Source: a virus | Virus record (IMG/VR): IMGVR_UViG_3300012930_000022 | Location: 1 to 33,958 of that record | Direction: 5' to 3' (one strand) | Length of the DNA stretch: 33,958 bases | Shown here: in pieces, positions 15,904-23,826 of the stretch | Position numbering within the stretch: position 1 is the stretch's first letter | How the letters are laid out: the number at the start of each line of letters is the position of its first letter | Program-made: the position numbers and the translations under genes | The notes under the pieces: model-generated | The model's input: only the letters and a program-made list of their open reading frames with translations | Told to the model about the DNA's origin: nothing | The model's database searches: none

Positions 15904-16594
15904 TCACTGCCTCAAAAAACTCTTGAGGGAACGCGCTGCGCTCTACCTCTGGAAATTGCGGGTGGTGCCCAAGCAACCCGTTCTTGCGGATCACGTTGTT
16001 GCCATGCACTCTGGCTACGCACAACTGGCCGCCATCGGCTGAATCAAGCTGGTGCAGGTGCATCGCCTCATCGCTGAACGGGCGGTCTTCAACGCCGGCC
16101 TCAGTCCTGAACGGGCGCTTTTCCCACCACGGCTTCAGGTAGCACTGGCTCGTGCCCATCGCATACGGCGGATGCGGCCGGTTCGGCGAGTAGAAGTATT
16201 TGAACGTTCCACCCGTCTCAACGTCGTAGTACAGGAGGTTGTGCCAGCCTGTAACTGCCTTGCCTGATGCTTCGAGCCGCCTGACTTGCTCTGCGATCCG
16301 GTTCGGATGGCTCCAGTCATCCTCGTCCCACGAAATACAAACTTCGCCAGCCGCACGCTGTGTGCCGAGATTTCTCAGGTCGGCTACCGACATCCGCTTC
16401 GAGCGGACGTAAACAAACGTTTCAGGCAGCGCTTCAATCTCGTCGGCATCCAGCAATGGCGTGTCGTTGTTGTCAACGATCACCAGCTCCATTTCGCCCA
16501 GGTACGCTTGAGTGAGGAAGCAGCCAATCGCCACGCCCACAAACTTGCCGCCGTAACCAGTCGGCAAAATGCAACTGACCTTGGGGAGGAACAT
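15866..16594 (-). CDS. Family 2 (GT-A) glycosyltransferase inside the tail gene cluster
   Basis: 242 residues. The nucleotide-sugar fold is visible: KVSCILPTGYGG start strand, ELVIVDNND, then the metal-binding SWDEDDW at 89-94 (D90, D92, D93). A Cys/Trp/His-rich acceptor half follows (TGWHNLLYY, FRTEAGVEDRPFSDEA). It likely moves a sugar to a phage structural protein, phage DNA or a host surface glycan; the location among head-tail genes favours a virion protein. It overlaps the upstream gene as TAATG. Confidence 0.82.
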   Translation of the reverse strand: MFLPKVSCILPTGYGGKFVGVAIGCFLTQAYLGEMELVIVDNNDTPLLDADEIEALPETFVYVRSKRMSVADLRNLGTQRAAGEVCISWDEDDWSHPNRIAEQVRRLEASGKAVTGWHNLLYYDVETGGTFKYFYSPNRPHPPYAMGTSQCYLKPWWEKRPFRTEAGVEDRPFSDEAMHLHQLDSADGGQLCVARVHGNNVIRKNGLLGHHPQFPEVERSAFPQEFFEAVNDEERRKISEVA

Positions 16595-16989
16595 TAGCCT
16601 TTGTTCTCCAAGTCCATGAGCAGCCCCGTCATCTCAGTCGCCATGACATCCAATACTTTGCCTCGCGTGGCTTCCCAGGCACGGCCCATCCAGTGCTGGC
16701 CTTGCTGCGTTGAAGTTCCGAACTCTTGGAGCGATCCCCAAAAGGCTTGTTTGTAAGGCCCAATGTCCACTGTCATCGTGGTCGCATCGTCGCTGCCTTC
16801 AAATGAAATGTCGTACCCAAGAACTTCTTCCAGGTACCCCACATCAACGGGGACGGTATTTTTCATTTCAGAAAGAACTATTTCCGCGCCGGCCGCGCCA
16901 GCTTTTTTCAGGTACCGCTTCGCGGCACGTGGTGCCATGTTCGCGAGGCGATCTGACAGTTCTTTCAAACCCTCGATGACGATGGGCAT
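16594..16989 (-). CDS. HK97 gp10-like head-tail / tail completion protein
   Basis: 131 residues from ATG 16989 (MPIVIEGLKELSDRL). An upstream in-frame GTG at 17064 adds 25 residues that do not look like the family start. The gp10 pattern is clear: GLKELSDRLANM, AAKRYLKKAGAAGAEIV, NTVPVDVGYLE and a C-terminal FGTSTQQGQHWM with ATRGKVLDVMA. It would act at the head-tail joint or tail terminator. Ribosome-binding site weak. Confidence 0.85.
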   Translation of the reverse strand: MPIVIEGLKELSDRLANMAPRAAKRYLKKAGAAGAEIVLSEMKNTVPVDVGYLEEVLGYDISFEGSDDATTMTVDIGPYKQAFWGSLQEFGTSTQQGQHWMGRAWEATRGKVLDVMATEMTGLLMDLENKG

Positions 16990-17159
16990 GTTGAAAATTC
17001 CGGTAACACTGTGGTTTTGGAAGTGAACAACGGGGAGGAACAAACTGAGCGAATGAGTACGCACGGGCCATGACGACCCAATCTAAGTTTGTTTTGTCTC
17101 AGGACAGTTGAGCAAATCGCCCCGGTGTTCACTTACAGTCTTGCAACTTGCTTGCTCAC

Positions 17160-17184
17160 TTAAGGGCTGGAAAGTTGTTATTTG
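17160..17184 (-). repeat. Late-cassette junction element, copy C
   Basis: The - strand reads AATAACAACTTTCCAGCCC then TTAAGTG, starting at the stop codon of the SleB-like gene. The next gene begins about 170 bases later. That spacer (16990-17159) holds no other gene I can support. Confidence 0.65.
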
Positions 17185-17615
17185 TAAAAGTTCTGCTTTC
17201 CGATAGTCGCGAGGAGCGGGTGGTTGGCCGTGTCCGCCACAATGTGGTTGAAGAACCAGCCGGATGTGGACTCTTTCAGGTTCGCGTAATAGAAAGCGCC
17301 ATGCGTCGGGTCGCTGACCAGGGAGTTGTCGGCATTCGCCAGCAGTGAAGTGCAAAGCGTGTCGCAGTAGCTGTATTGCGGGTCGCCGGGGTGCGGCATC
17401 AGATGGAACTCCGGGTCGGTAGGCACTGACATGCTCGTGAACTGGTTCTTCGCGTACACCGCCGCGTGGACAGCTTCGCTGGTATGCGAATACCATGCCT
17501 TTGCCCGGTTCAGGATCACGTAGGCTACTGCCTCCATGCCTTCCTTGCCTTCGCCCCGTGCTTCTTTCCAGACGCACAGCGCCATGCTGTCGTGGTCGTT
17601 TTGGTCCCAATTCAT
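17178..17615 (-). CDS. SleB-like cell wall hydrolase (candidate endolysin)
   Basis: 145 residues with the Hydrolase_2 (SleB/CwlJ) core: MALCVWKEARGEG, GMEAVAYVILNRA, with E18 as the expected catalytic glutamate, then NQFTSM and a C-terminal YYANLKEST motif. No signal peptide or membrane segment, so it would need a holin or act from the virion. The ATG at 17615 has an AGGGAGTAAGGA ribosome-binding site; the longer frame upstream is only a shadow of the DUF3168 gene. Unusually, it sits among head completion genes, far from the holin-like genes at 2021-2523. Confidence 0.85.
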   Translation of the reverse strand: MNWDQNDHDSMALCVWKEARGEGKEGMEAVAYVILNRAKAWYSHTSEAVHAAVYAKNQFTSMSVPTDPEFHLMPHPGDPQYSYCDTLCTSLLANADNSLVSDPTHGAFYYANLKESTSGWFFNHIVADTANHPLLATIGKQNFYK

Positions 17616-17619
17616 TTCC

Positions 17620-18063
17620 TTACTCCCTATGCCAAATGCGGAATTCCAGGTACGCATGAAAGACAAAACTCTTGGAGCCTTCCTCGTATTGCATGTCCTG
17701 GTCTTTCTCAAGGAACACAGCTTCAACGGGCGTAGAGCCCGTGCCGGGCAGGTTCCCATGAAATGAAGCAAGCACACCGCGCACCGCGCTGCTGATCTGT
17801 CGGCTGAAGTAATAGCCGCTGCCGACCCCAGCGCTGCTGTCTGCATAGCAGTGCACCGCGAACAGCCCAGCCCGCAGGCCAGTTGTGCCAGCCATGGTGT
17901 ACACGTCGCTCGTGGCGATCCGCTCAAGGACGATGTATGGGGTTTTCGCGCCCTTGGGGGCGAGGTCCCAATACACTTGCGGCGTGCCGGCCGCATCGTT
18001 CGGGATCACAGCCGTGATGCTCGGGCTGGCCGTCAAAAGCTGGAATAGGCCCTGTTCAATCAT
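17620..18063 (-). CDS. Tail completion protein, DUF3168 family
   Basis: 147 residues with the DUF3168 pattern: N-terminal helix EQGLFQLLTASPSI, PYIVLERI, then LFAVHCYADS and a C-terminal FHAYLEFRIWHRE. These proteins act at the head-tail joint or tail terminus of siphophages. It overlaps the previous gene as TAATG, and the hydrolase gene follows after four bases. Confidence 0.85.
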   Translation of the reverse strand: MIEQGLFQLLTASPSITAVIPNDAAGTPQVYWDLAPKGAKTPYIVLERIATSDVYTMAGTTGLRAGLFAVHCYADSSAGVGSGYYFSRQISSAVRGVLASFHGNLPGTGSTPVEAVFLEKDQDMQYEEGSKSFVFHAYLEFRIWHRE

Positions 18064-18440
18064 TAGCTGTGCACCACGGTGTCGTCGTTCACGAAAGTGA
18101 AGATGTGAAGCTCCACTTGCTGCCCGTCTGGGTCGTACATGCTGTCGATGTTGTGGACTTGGCTGCGCAGCATGACCTGCATCCCTGTGTCTACGCTGTA
18201 AGCCTTCGGGTAGCGCACCACGATCTTGTAGGACGATTGCCCCACTCGCGTTTGGCCCTTATCGAGTTCCTTGGAACGCCAGGGAGACACGTTCGCGTGG
18301 ACGTTCTGAACCACCGTGATCGGCGAGTTCGGAGTGCCGTCCGCCGCCTGGCCAGAGTTCGGGCTAACGAAGCTGATGAAGCAGTTGAAAGCCGAATTAG
18401 GCAGGTATTTCTGCCCTGATAATTTCCGTGGTAGTGCCAT
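18063..18440 (-). CDS. Head closure / head-tail adaptor protein
   Basis: 125 residues from the ATG at 18440 (MALPRKLSGQKYLPN), chosen because it overlaps the upstream stop (TAATG); a longer frame to 18506 runs inside the connector gene. Beta-rich, with SYKIVVRYPKAYSVDTGMQV and a C-terminal VELHIFTFVND, the pattern of small head-tail joining proteins. Assignment rests on fold-like features and on its position between connector and DUF3168. Confidence 0.7.
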   Translation of the reverse strand: MALPRKLSGQKYLPNSAFNCFISFVSPNSGQAADGTPNSPITVVQNVHANVSPWRSKELDKGQTRVGQSSYKIVVRYPKAYSVDTGMQVMLRSQVHNIDSMYDPDGQQVELHIFTFVNDDTVVHS

Positions 18441-19159
18441 TAGCGCGGAATCCTCCAGCTTCGGAAAGAACTCAACATCCGGCACAACGTCATGTGAATT
18501 TCGCAAGTGGGTTCAACCGACACGAGTGAACGGTTCTCCCAGAAGTGTGCTGCCAAAAACATGATCGCCATCCGCAGACGACCATCAACCTGCTTCGGGT
18601 CAGTTGCGTGATGCCCAGTCCAGTAAGTGATCTGGATGCAGTCCTGCTGCATGTCAGTCATCGGCCATGAATTGCCGGGGATCAGCGTGATCTTGTCGAA
18701 GCCCACGGTGTACGTGGCCGGGTCAAGCGTTTGAGCCGCGCCATTCGGATCGACGTACTGCACCGTGACCGGGTTGGTGACTGGCGACCCGCTCGGAACG
18801 ACCACCGGGCGGCGAATAAGCTCGATGCTGTCCTTCGTCGGGAAGCCGTACCACCACCAAGGCGTCACGTTGAACGCATAGCTCAGCTCGTAGTTGAGCA
18901 GGCTGCGTGGGTCTTGCTGGCCGGGGAAGAAATCGAATGTCAGAAGAATCTGCTCATTCAAGCAAGCAGTTGCCGCCATGTTCTCAACTTCGTCCGTTGC
19001 GGCTTCGATAAATGTCTCAAGCAGTGCCCAGTCAACCGTCTCAACAGCGGGAGAAGACCCCGTGACGTACTGCTGGGGCACGTCAAAGCGGCCGAACGCG
19101 GCAAGCTGCGGCACGGCCACAACTGGGTTAGCTCGTTTTGTGATGATCTTCTCGTACAT
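18440..19159 (-). CDS. Head-tail connector (gp6/gp15-like adaptor)
   Basis: 239 residues. The N-terminal half has WALLETFIEAATDEVENMAA, typical of the helical connector family that docks on the portal; the C-terminal half has YTVGFDKITLIPGNSWP and helix RLRMAIMFLAAHFWENRSLV. Follows the protease with TAATG coupling. It would form the ring below the portal through which DNA passes. Confidence 0.8.
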   Translation of the reverse strand: MYEKIITKRANPVVAVPQLAAFGRFDVPQQYVTGSSPAVETVDWALLETFIEAATDEVENMAATACLNEQILLTFDFFPGQQDPRSLLNYELSYAFNVTPWWWYGFPTKDSIELIRRPVVVPSGSPVTNPVTVQYVDPNGAAQTLDPATYTVGFDKITLIPGNSWPMTDMQQDCIQITYWTGHHATDPKQVDGRLRMAIMFLAAHFWENRSLVSVEPTCEIHMTLCRMLSSFRSWRIPR

Positions 19160-19899
19160 TACTTGCGCTTCTCCAATTCAAGCTGCTTCAAGCGGATCGC
19201 GATTTCATCGAACTCAGGCTTGGCCGCTTCGTTGGCGAGCTTAACGTCAACCACAAGAGTGCCGATGATTGTCTTCTTCTCTTCGAGAAGTTCCTTGGGG
19301 GCGTTTTTAAAGTGCGACAGGTCAAACGTGTTTTGCACACGGTTGCTTGCGCCAGTGGAAGTAGCGAAACCGTTCTGGACTGCTTCGTCAGCGCTCATCC
19401 AAGTTTCAGCGGTCATCATCTCGGTGATGCGGCGGTTGCTCAGCCCTGTCTCGTTGGCGTAAATGTCAGCGATAGAATTGCTCACCTGGTCCAGGGTGTC
19501 TGCCATCTTGCGCATGTCGGCTGCAAAGCCAGCGCACAGAGCCATCGCTCCGTGGATCATCATCTGAGTGCCAAGGTTCATCACGACCGTGTCGCCGGCC
19601 ATCGCCACGATGGACGCGGCGGACGCAGCAAGGCCCACGACGTTGACGTTCACGGGCTTGCCGCTCTGTTTAAGCGTGTTGTATATCGCCACGCCTTCGA
19701 AGGCATCGCCACCCGGCGAGTTCACGTTCAGCGTGATGGAAGAGCAGGATGGGTTTTGGTCAATGGCATCCTTGACCATGCCCGCAGTGATCCCATAGCC
19801 GAACATGTCGGCCCCAATCAGGTCGAACACGTCGAGCACCAGGGCGTTGCCCGTTGCCAGGGCCTTGAAATTGATGTTTGTTTTAGTCTTCTGAATCAT
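19159..19899 (-). CDS. Head maturation protease, ClpP/S14 type
   Basis: 246 residues from ATG 19899, preferred to an ATG four codons upstream because GGGGAAAG precedes it. ClpP fold: ITLNVNSPGGDAFEG, nucleophile S93 in GLAASAAS, catalytic H116 in MIHGAM, and the TAETWMSADEA segment where the third residue lies. The C-terminal charged coil (PELLEEKKT to LKQLELEKRK) may act as a scaffold. It cleaves the capsid precursor during prohead maturation. The gene overlaps the end of portal. Confidence 0.9.
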   Translation of the reverse strand: MIQKTKTNINFKALATGNALVLDVFDLIGADMFGYGITAGMVKDAIDQNPSCSSITLNVNSPGGDAFEGVAIYNTLKQSGKPVNVNVVGLAASAASIVAMAGDTVVMNLGTQMMIHGAMALCAGFAADMRKMADTLDQVSNSIADIYANETGLSNRRITEMMTAETWMSADEAVQNGFATSTGASNRVQNTFDLSHFKNAPKELLEEKKTIIGTLVVDVKLANEAAKPEFDEIAIRLKQLELEKRK

Positions 19900-21517
19900 T
19901 GCTTTCCCCATACACCAGTGCAGCCAGGGCCTTGCGCTGCTCGTCAGGTGTCAAATTTTTGTATTTGGCGGTGAACCCTTCCGCGTCGTTCAAACTGCAA
20001 CTCAAAACTTCGCTCACGAACTTCGCGTCTACATCCGCCTTAGCTGCTTTGCGCATCACGCGCTCTGCGAGTGAATTAGCGATCTGTGCCAGGCGTGCCT
20101 TGGCCTTGTTTGGCTTTTCAGGCTGTTGCTTCGCGGGAACCACGGCGTTATCGCTACCACCAGCGGTATCCGGCCCAGCCTCGCCTGGCCCTGCGTTCGG
20201 GTCGGTAACAGTTTCCCCAGCCTCAGGCGGCTTCTGGCCCGGAATGAAAAACTCCTGCTCGACAGTGTCGAAAATCACTGGCGTGCCGGTCCCGCCTGCG
20301 AGGAAGTCGCCGCCGTCAATCGCATCGCGGTCTTCAATTGCGCGAGCCTCGTTCGGCGTCATCTGGAACGAGTTAATGAGAAGCTGATTCGTCTCCGCTC
20401 TCTCTCTCGGCGAGCCGCGCAGGATGATGTCTGCGCTGTGCTTCGCGTAAAGCCTGCTGCGGTCTTTCAGCGGGATCAGATCGCGGGTGATCGACTGCTC
20501 AATTGCCGTCGTGTGGGGCAGCAAACAGGTGTTGAAGTACTCATCCAAGAATGCTGAGCTACTGGCATACGTGCTGTTCTGTGCGCCCAAGCCCATTTTT
20601 ACGAGCAATGGCGCACCGCCCAGGAGGCGGATCACCTCCTCCTCGTTCCATTTGCGCGATTCGAGCAACTGCGACTCTTGCGCGTTGAAGGTCATCTTCT
20701 CGAACTTCGCGCCATGCGGGATCAGGGCGAGTGTGCCCGCGTTCCGCGAACCGGATGAGTTCTTTTTCAGGTTGTCGTAGACGTTCTGGGCCTGCTTTTC
20801 GTCAATTTCCGCTTCGAGCGGGAAGGAAATGAAGCCGCTGATAGACAAACCGTTCGCGAAATTCCGCCCAGCGACTTCTTCAGCCGCCATGATGGCGCTT
20901 AGGGCTTCTTTCGCCAGGGCAATGATCGCCGTGCCTGTCACGCCGTTGCCGTCGATGTTCACGTTGGTGACGCGCCACAATTCGCCGGACTTGAAGACTC
21001 GCCTGTTGCTCTGATCCTCGTAACGCCACAGCGGAACTGGGTTCTTCCGGTCACTCAAATCCCAATCCAGGGACATTCCCCATGCGTTGAGCGGGATCAG
21101 CTTGATGACCTTGCCTGTCTGGTCCGTGATTTTCTGGCAGTAGCAGTTCCCAGACATGAGCAACTGAGTCGCGAGGAAAAAACGCATCTCGTAGGACGTT
21201 TGCCAGTCATTGGGGCAATGCATCAAGATCGGATAGAGCGGGTCATTGATTGCCGGAACGGTGCGCTGACGATCATTTACAGTTTGGGTCTCACGCAAAA
21301 TCAGCGGCATCTTCGCCAAGTCTTGTGCCAGCATTTTGACGCCGGACATAAACGCGGCGATGCGGACGGCTGTATAGCGGGTTACTGGCTTACCAGCAGC
21401 GGTGGGAAGCCCGACGAGTGCCTGAATTAAATCGACAGAGGGGTCTGCAAGTGTCGATGTTGCCCCAGCCATCCTGAATTCAGGGGGGTTGGGCAGATTA
21501 AGAGAAATTAATTCCAT
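19883..21517 (-). CDS. Portal protein, HK97 family
   Basis: 544 residues. Family hallmarks are VTRYTAVRIAAFMSGVKMLAQDLAKMP, shown here only by its start VTRYTAVRIAAF, plus LLMSGNCYCQK, NANG-type loops (NIDGNGVTG), RNFANGLSISGF and GLGAQNSTYASSSAF. The C-terminal 130 residues are Pro/Glu-rich and partly disordered. It forms the dodecameric DNA channel in the head. A 6-bp hairpin lies just upstream of its ribosome-binding site (TGAGGC). Confidence 0.93.
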   Translation of the reverse strand: MELISLNLPNPPEFRMAGATSTLADPSVDLIQALVGLPTAAGKPVTRYTAVRIAAFMSGVKMLAQDLAKMPLILRETQTVNDRQRTVPAINDPLYPILMHCPNDWQTSYEMRFFLATQLLMSGNCYCQKITDQTGKVIKLIPLNAWGMSLDWDLSDRKNPVPLWRYEDQSNRRVFKSGELWRVTNVNIDGNGVTGTAIIALAKEALSAIMAAEEVAGRNFANGLSISGFISFPLEAEIDEKQAQNVYDNLKKNSSGSRNAGTLALIPHGAKFEKMTFNAQESQLLESRKWNEEEVIRLLGGAPLLVKMGLGAQNSTYASSSAFLDEYFNTCLLPHTTAIEQSITRDLIPLKDRSRLYAKHSADIILRGSPRERAETNQLLINSFQMTPNEARAIEDRDAIDGGDFLAGGTGTPVIFDTVEQEFFIPGQKPPEAGETVTDPNAGPGEAGPDTAGGSDNAVVPAKQQPEKPNKAKARLAQIANSLAERVMRKAAKADVDAKFVSEVLSCSLNDAEGFTAKYKNLTPDEQRKALAALVYGESNDSED

Positions 21518-21526
21518 GTAGCCTCA

Positions 21527-21542
21527 ACAGTCGATGGACTGT
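21527..21542 (-). promoter_or_regulatory. 5'-leader hairpin before portal
   Basis: A perfect inverted repeat ACAGTC / GACTGT with loop CATC on the transcribed strand, about 10 bases before the portal start. A hairpin with the same CATC loop precedes the capsid gene. Confidence 0.4.
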
Positions 21543-21562
21543 GTACGTGCGGCAAGCACACG

Positions 21563-21578
21563 GGCACCAATGGGTGCC
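21563..21578 (-). terminator. Hairpin at the end of the HTH-protein gene
   Basis: A perfect GGCACC / GGTGCC inverted repeat with a CATT loop begins at the stop codon. There is no T run, so it is either a weak terminator or an mRNA end-protection structure. Confidence 0.35.
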
Positions 21579-21946
21579 TACTGAAGGGCTAAAAAGTCGG
21601 AATTGACGGGCAGAGTGGCGCTTGCGTGGCCTTCTTCCTCTTTTCGCGGGTCGTAGCCGTAGTGGATGCGCTGGTCGTTGAGCTTTAGGCCGCGGTCCAT
21701 GCCCAGCCCTTCGTTATGGAGGACGGTTTCCCATTGGTATTGTGCTTCTGACATGCCCGGCTGGAGCTTCGGCGGGTTCCCGCGATGGGTCCCGATGACA
21801 CCGCCAGAGCGCAGAATCTTGCTCACCTGGCTTTGGGTAAGCCCGAAGCGCACAGCAATGTCGCCCTGAAAAGCGGTTGGGTGGCGCAGCTTGAACTCGA
21901 TGACTTGCTCGTAAACAACCGTGCGCTTCCTTCCCCGTGTAGACAT
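21578..21946 (-). CDS. Helix-turn-helix protein between terminase and portal
   Basis: 122 residues. After a basic N-terminus (MSTRGRKR), residues 20-45 form a clear helix-turn-helix (QGDIAVRFGLTQSQVSKIL) like homeodomain-type or sigma region 4 DNA-binding domains. A conserved-looking second part follows (YQWETVLHNEGLGMDRGLK, HYGYDPRKEE). The start overlaps the terminase stop (TAATG). Possibly a late regulator or packaging accessory factor. Its last codons (PVNSDFLALQ) and stop are encoded by copy D of the junction element. Confidence 0.75.
   Translation of the reverse strand: MSTRGRKRTVVYEQVIEFKLRHPTAFQGDIAVRFGLTQSQVSKILRSGGVIGTHRGNPPKLQPGMSEAQYQWETVLHNEGLGMDRGLKLNDQRIHYGYDPRKEEEGHASATLPVNSDFLALQ
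21580..21606 (-). repeat. Late-cassette junction element, copy D
   Basis: The - strand reads AATTCCGACTTTTTAGCCC then TTCAGTAG. This copy overlaps coding sequence, supplying the last eight codons and the stop of the HTH gene. Confidence 0.65.
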
Positions 21947-23679
21947 TAGCCCGTGACCACCCACAGCCCCTTCTTGGGCTTGATCTGGTTTTCTGGCGAC
22001 GTGGCGCAAGCGAGCGCCATGATGAGAGCGGCACAGCCGTCGATCTTTTCGCGCTTGACGCCTCGGCGCGGCATGATGAAAGGGGATTCTTTGCCGCCTG
22101 TGGTTTTCCACTTCAGGTTCGCCATCTGCCAGTGCATGACAGGGTTGTTGCAGTGGGAAAAGTCGCCACGGTCCACCAGGCGGGAAAATTCAATGCACGG
22201 CGCGTTCATCTTGAGGGGGGTGTTTGGGTATGGGGAGAACTTATCTACCCTGAAGCCCATCTCTACGAGCTTGCGCACGAGTTCATCTGAATACGCGGGG
22301 TCGAAGAAGCCTGCACGCAGGTCAAACTTCTTCTCAATCTCTAAAATCTGGTCAGCAATGAACTGAACGTCAGTGGATCGGCCGGGCGTAAGCACAATGT
22401 GCTTCTTCTCGGCCCACAAGTCGTAGCGGACCCGGTCGCGCTTCACGCGCTCGGCAACATTTTCCTCGGGGCACCAGAAGTATTCGAGAATCCGCCACTT
22501 CTCGCCCTTCGTAGTTGGCGGAAAAAGCAGCACCAGCGCAGACGTGTCGTGCCGGGGAGCCAGGTCCAGGCCGGCAAAGCAAATGCGCCCGGCGAGTTCC
22601 GCTTCAGCTTCTTGGCGCATACGCGCCGAATCGGGGTAGCTTTCAAGGGGCTCACGGCAGCATTTGTCCCAGTCATCAATGCTGATCGCTGGTTCAGCGG
22701 CTTCATCCGTCCAGATGTTCAGGCGATACCGCTTGTACTCCCCGCGTGCAAAGGGTTTGCCTTCGGTTTCCTTGAATTGGGAGCGAAGGGTTTCCATGCT
22801 GAGCAGCGTCCCAAGGCTGGGGTTGGCTTTTACCCAGTTGCGCTCGTCCTTGTAGTCGTCTTTCGGGCCAAGGGAGAAAATGAAAGGGCAAAGATCGTCA
22901 TCTTCGTCTTTCTGGTCCAGCACACGGCATCCGTACTCGTGTTCGGCCCAACACAGAGATGATTTGCCAGCGGAAGCGCCGGCCGTCGTGATGCAGACAA
23001 GCAGAGGCTGCTTTCTGGTGTCGCCGCCATACCGCAAGACGCTCCAAAGGTTGTCTCCCGTCTTCCACCGATGAAGTTCGTCCATGATGGCGAAGGAAAC
23101 GACCGCCCCGTCCTGCGTGTCGGAGCCACGGGCCATCGGGGACAGGCGTGAAAGCGTTTGAGGGACGAACAGCGCAAGGATTGGGTTGTTGCCTGACTGC
23201 TGGATTAGCGCCCTGAGTTCCGGGCTTTTTGAAACCATCGCGCAGGCTTCGTTGAAGCACTCACGCGACTGCTTCATTACAGTCGCAGCAACAAAGCAAC
23301 GCGCTGAAAGTTCGCCGTCAGCAATCAGGTGGTAGAGAAGCAGGGCAGCAGCGAGCCCAGTTTTCCCATTTTTCTTGGCGATTTCTAAGTAGCAGCGGCG
23401 AAACCGGCGACGGCCGTTTGCCCGTTTCCAGCCGTAGAGGATGTAAATTACCGCGTGCTGCCAGGGAGCGAGCAGCATCGGAGTGTTCTGTGCGGATGGA
23501 ATGCAAAACAATTGGCAAAAGTCGATGACGTACTGCCCGGCAGCGGGGTCAAAATGCAATCCACGCTCCTGGGCGGTTTCCAGGTCGCGGCGATGCCGCT
23601 GGAAAGCCTTAATAATCCACGGGCCGGCAGGGACAGTCCCGTCGAGCGCGTCTTGGATGTATTTCTCTGCGATATTCAT
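21946..23679 (-). CDS. terL: Terminase large subunit
   Basis: 577 residues, HK97-type packaging ATPase and nuclease. The ATPase has a variant Walker A at 101-107 (AKKNGKT), Walker B IMDELH at 198-203 and the coupling motif CITTAGAS. The nuclease domain begins at FAGLDLAPRHDTSAL (first acidic residue D in LDLA), with a further acidic cluster at GFFDPAYSDELV. It pumps DNA into the prohead and cuts it. The ATG at 23679 has no Shine-Dalgarno sequence; copy E of the junction element abuts it. Capsid, not portal, is its upstream neighbour, which is unusual. Confidence 0.95.
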   Translation of the reverse strand: MNIAEKYIQDALDGTVPAGPWIIKAFQRHRRDLETAQERGLHFDPAAGQYVIDFCQLFCIPSAQNTPMLLAPWQHAVIYILYGWKRANGRRRFRRCYLEIAKKNGKTGLAAALLLYHLIADGELSARCFVAATVMKQSRECFNEACAMVSKSPELRALIQQSGNNPILALFVPQTLSRLSPMARGSDTQDGAVVSFAIMDELHRWKTGDNLWSVLRYGGDTRKQPLLVCITTAGASAGKSSLCWAEHEYGCRVLDQKDEDDDLCPFIFSLGPKDDYKDERNWVKANPSLGTLLSMETLRSQFKETEGKPFARGEYKRYRLNIWTDEAAEPAISIDDWDKCCREPLESYPDSARMRQEAEAELAGRICFAGLDLAPRHDTSALVLLFPPTTKGEKWRILEYFWCPEENVAERVKRDRVRYDLWAEKKHIVLTPGRSTDVQFIADQILEIEKKFDLRAGFFDPAYSDELVRKLVEMGFRVDKFSPYPNTPLKMNAPCIEFSRLVDRGDFSHCNNPVMHWQMANLKWKTTGGKESPFIMPRRGVKREKIDGCAALIMALACATSPENQIKPKKGLWVVTG

Positions 23680-23709
23680 CTAAAAGAGGGGCAGAAAGTC
23701 GGAAAACTG
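23680..23709 (-). repeat. Late-cassette junction element, copy E
   Basis: The - strand reads AGTTTTCCGACTTTCTGCCCC then TCTTTTAG, split here at 19 and 8 bases, directly abutting the terminase ATG. It follows the terminator of the capsid gene. Confidence 0.65.
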
Positions 23710-23755
23710 GTTCCTTCTTGCGGCCCTCTTAGCGCTAATACCCGGTAAACACGAA

Positions 23756-23784
23756 AAGCCCCGGACCTTGGAGGGCCGGGGCTT
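23756..23784 (-). terminator. Intrinsic terminator after the capsid gene
   Basis: A 9-bp stem AAGCCCCGG / CCGGGGCTT followed on the - strand by TTTCGTGTTT. It lies 42 bases after the capsid stop and separates capsid from terminase transcription, as expected for a very highly expressed gene. Confidence 0.75.
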
Positions 23785-23826
23785 GCTTCGGATGGAGCCA
23801 CGGTGCAGACCGTGGGCAGGATAGAT

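Noticed and set aside
17616-17996. Upstream extension of the SleB-like frame
   Set aside because: It is antiphase to the DUF3168 gene. The SleB domain starts right at ATG 17615.
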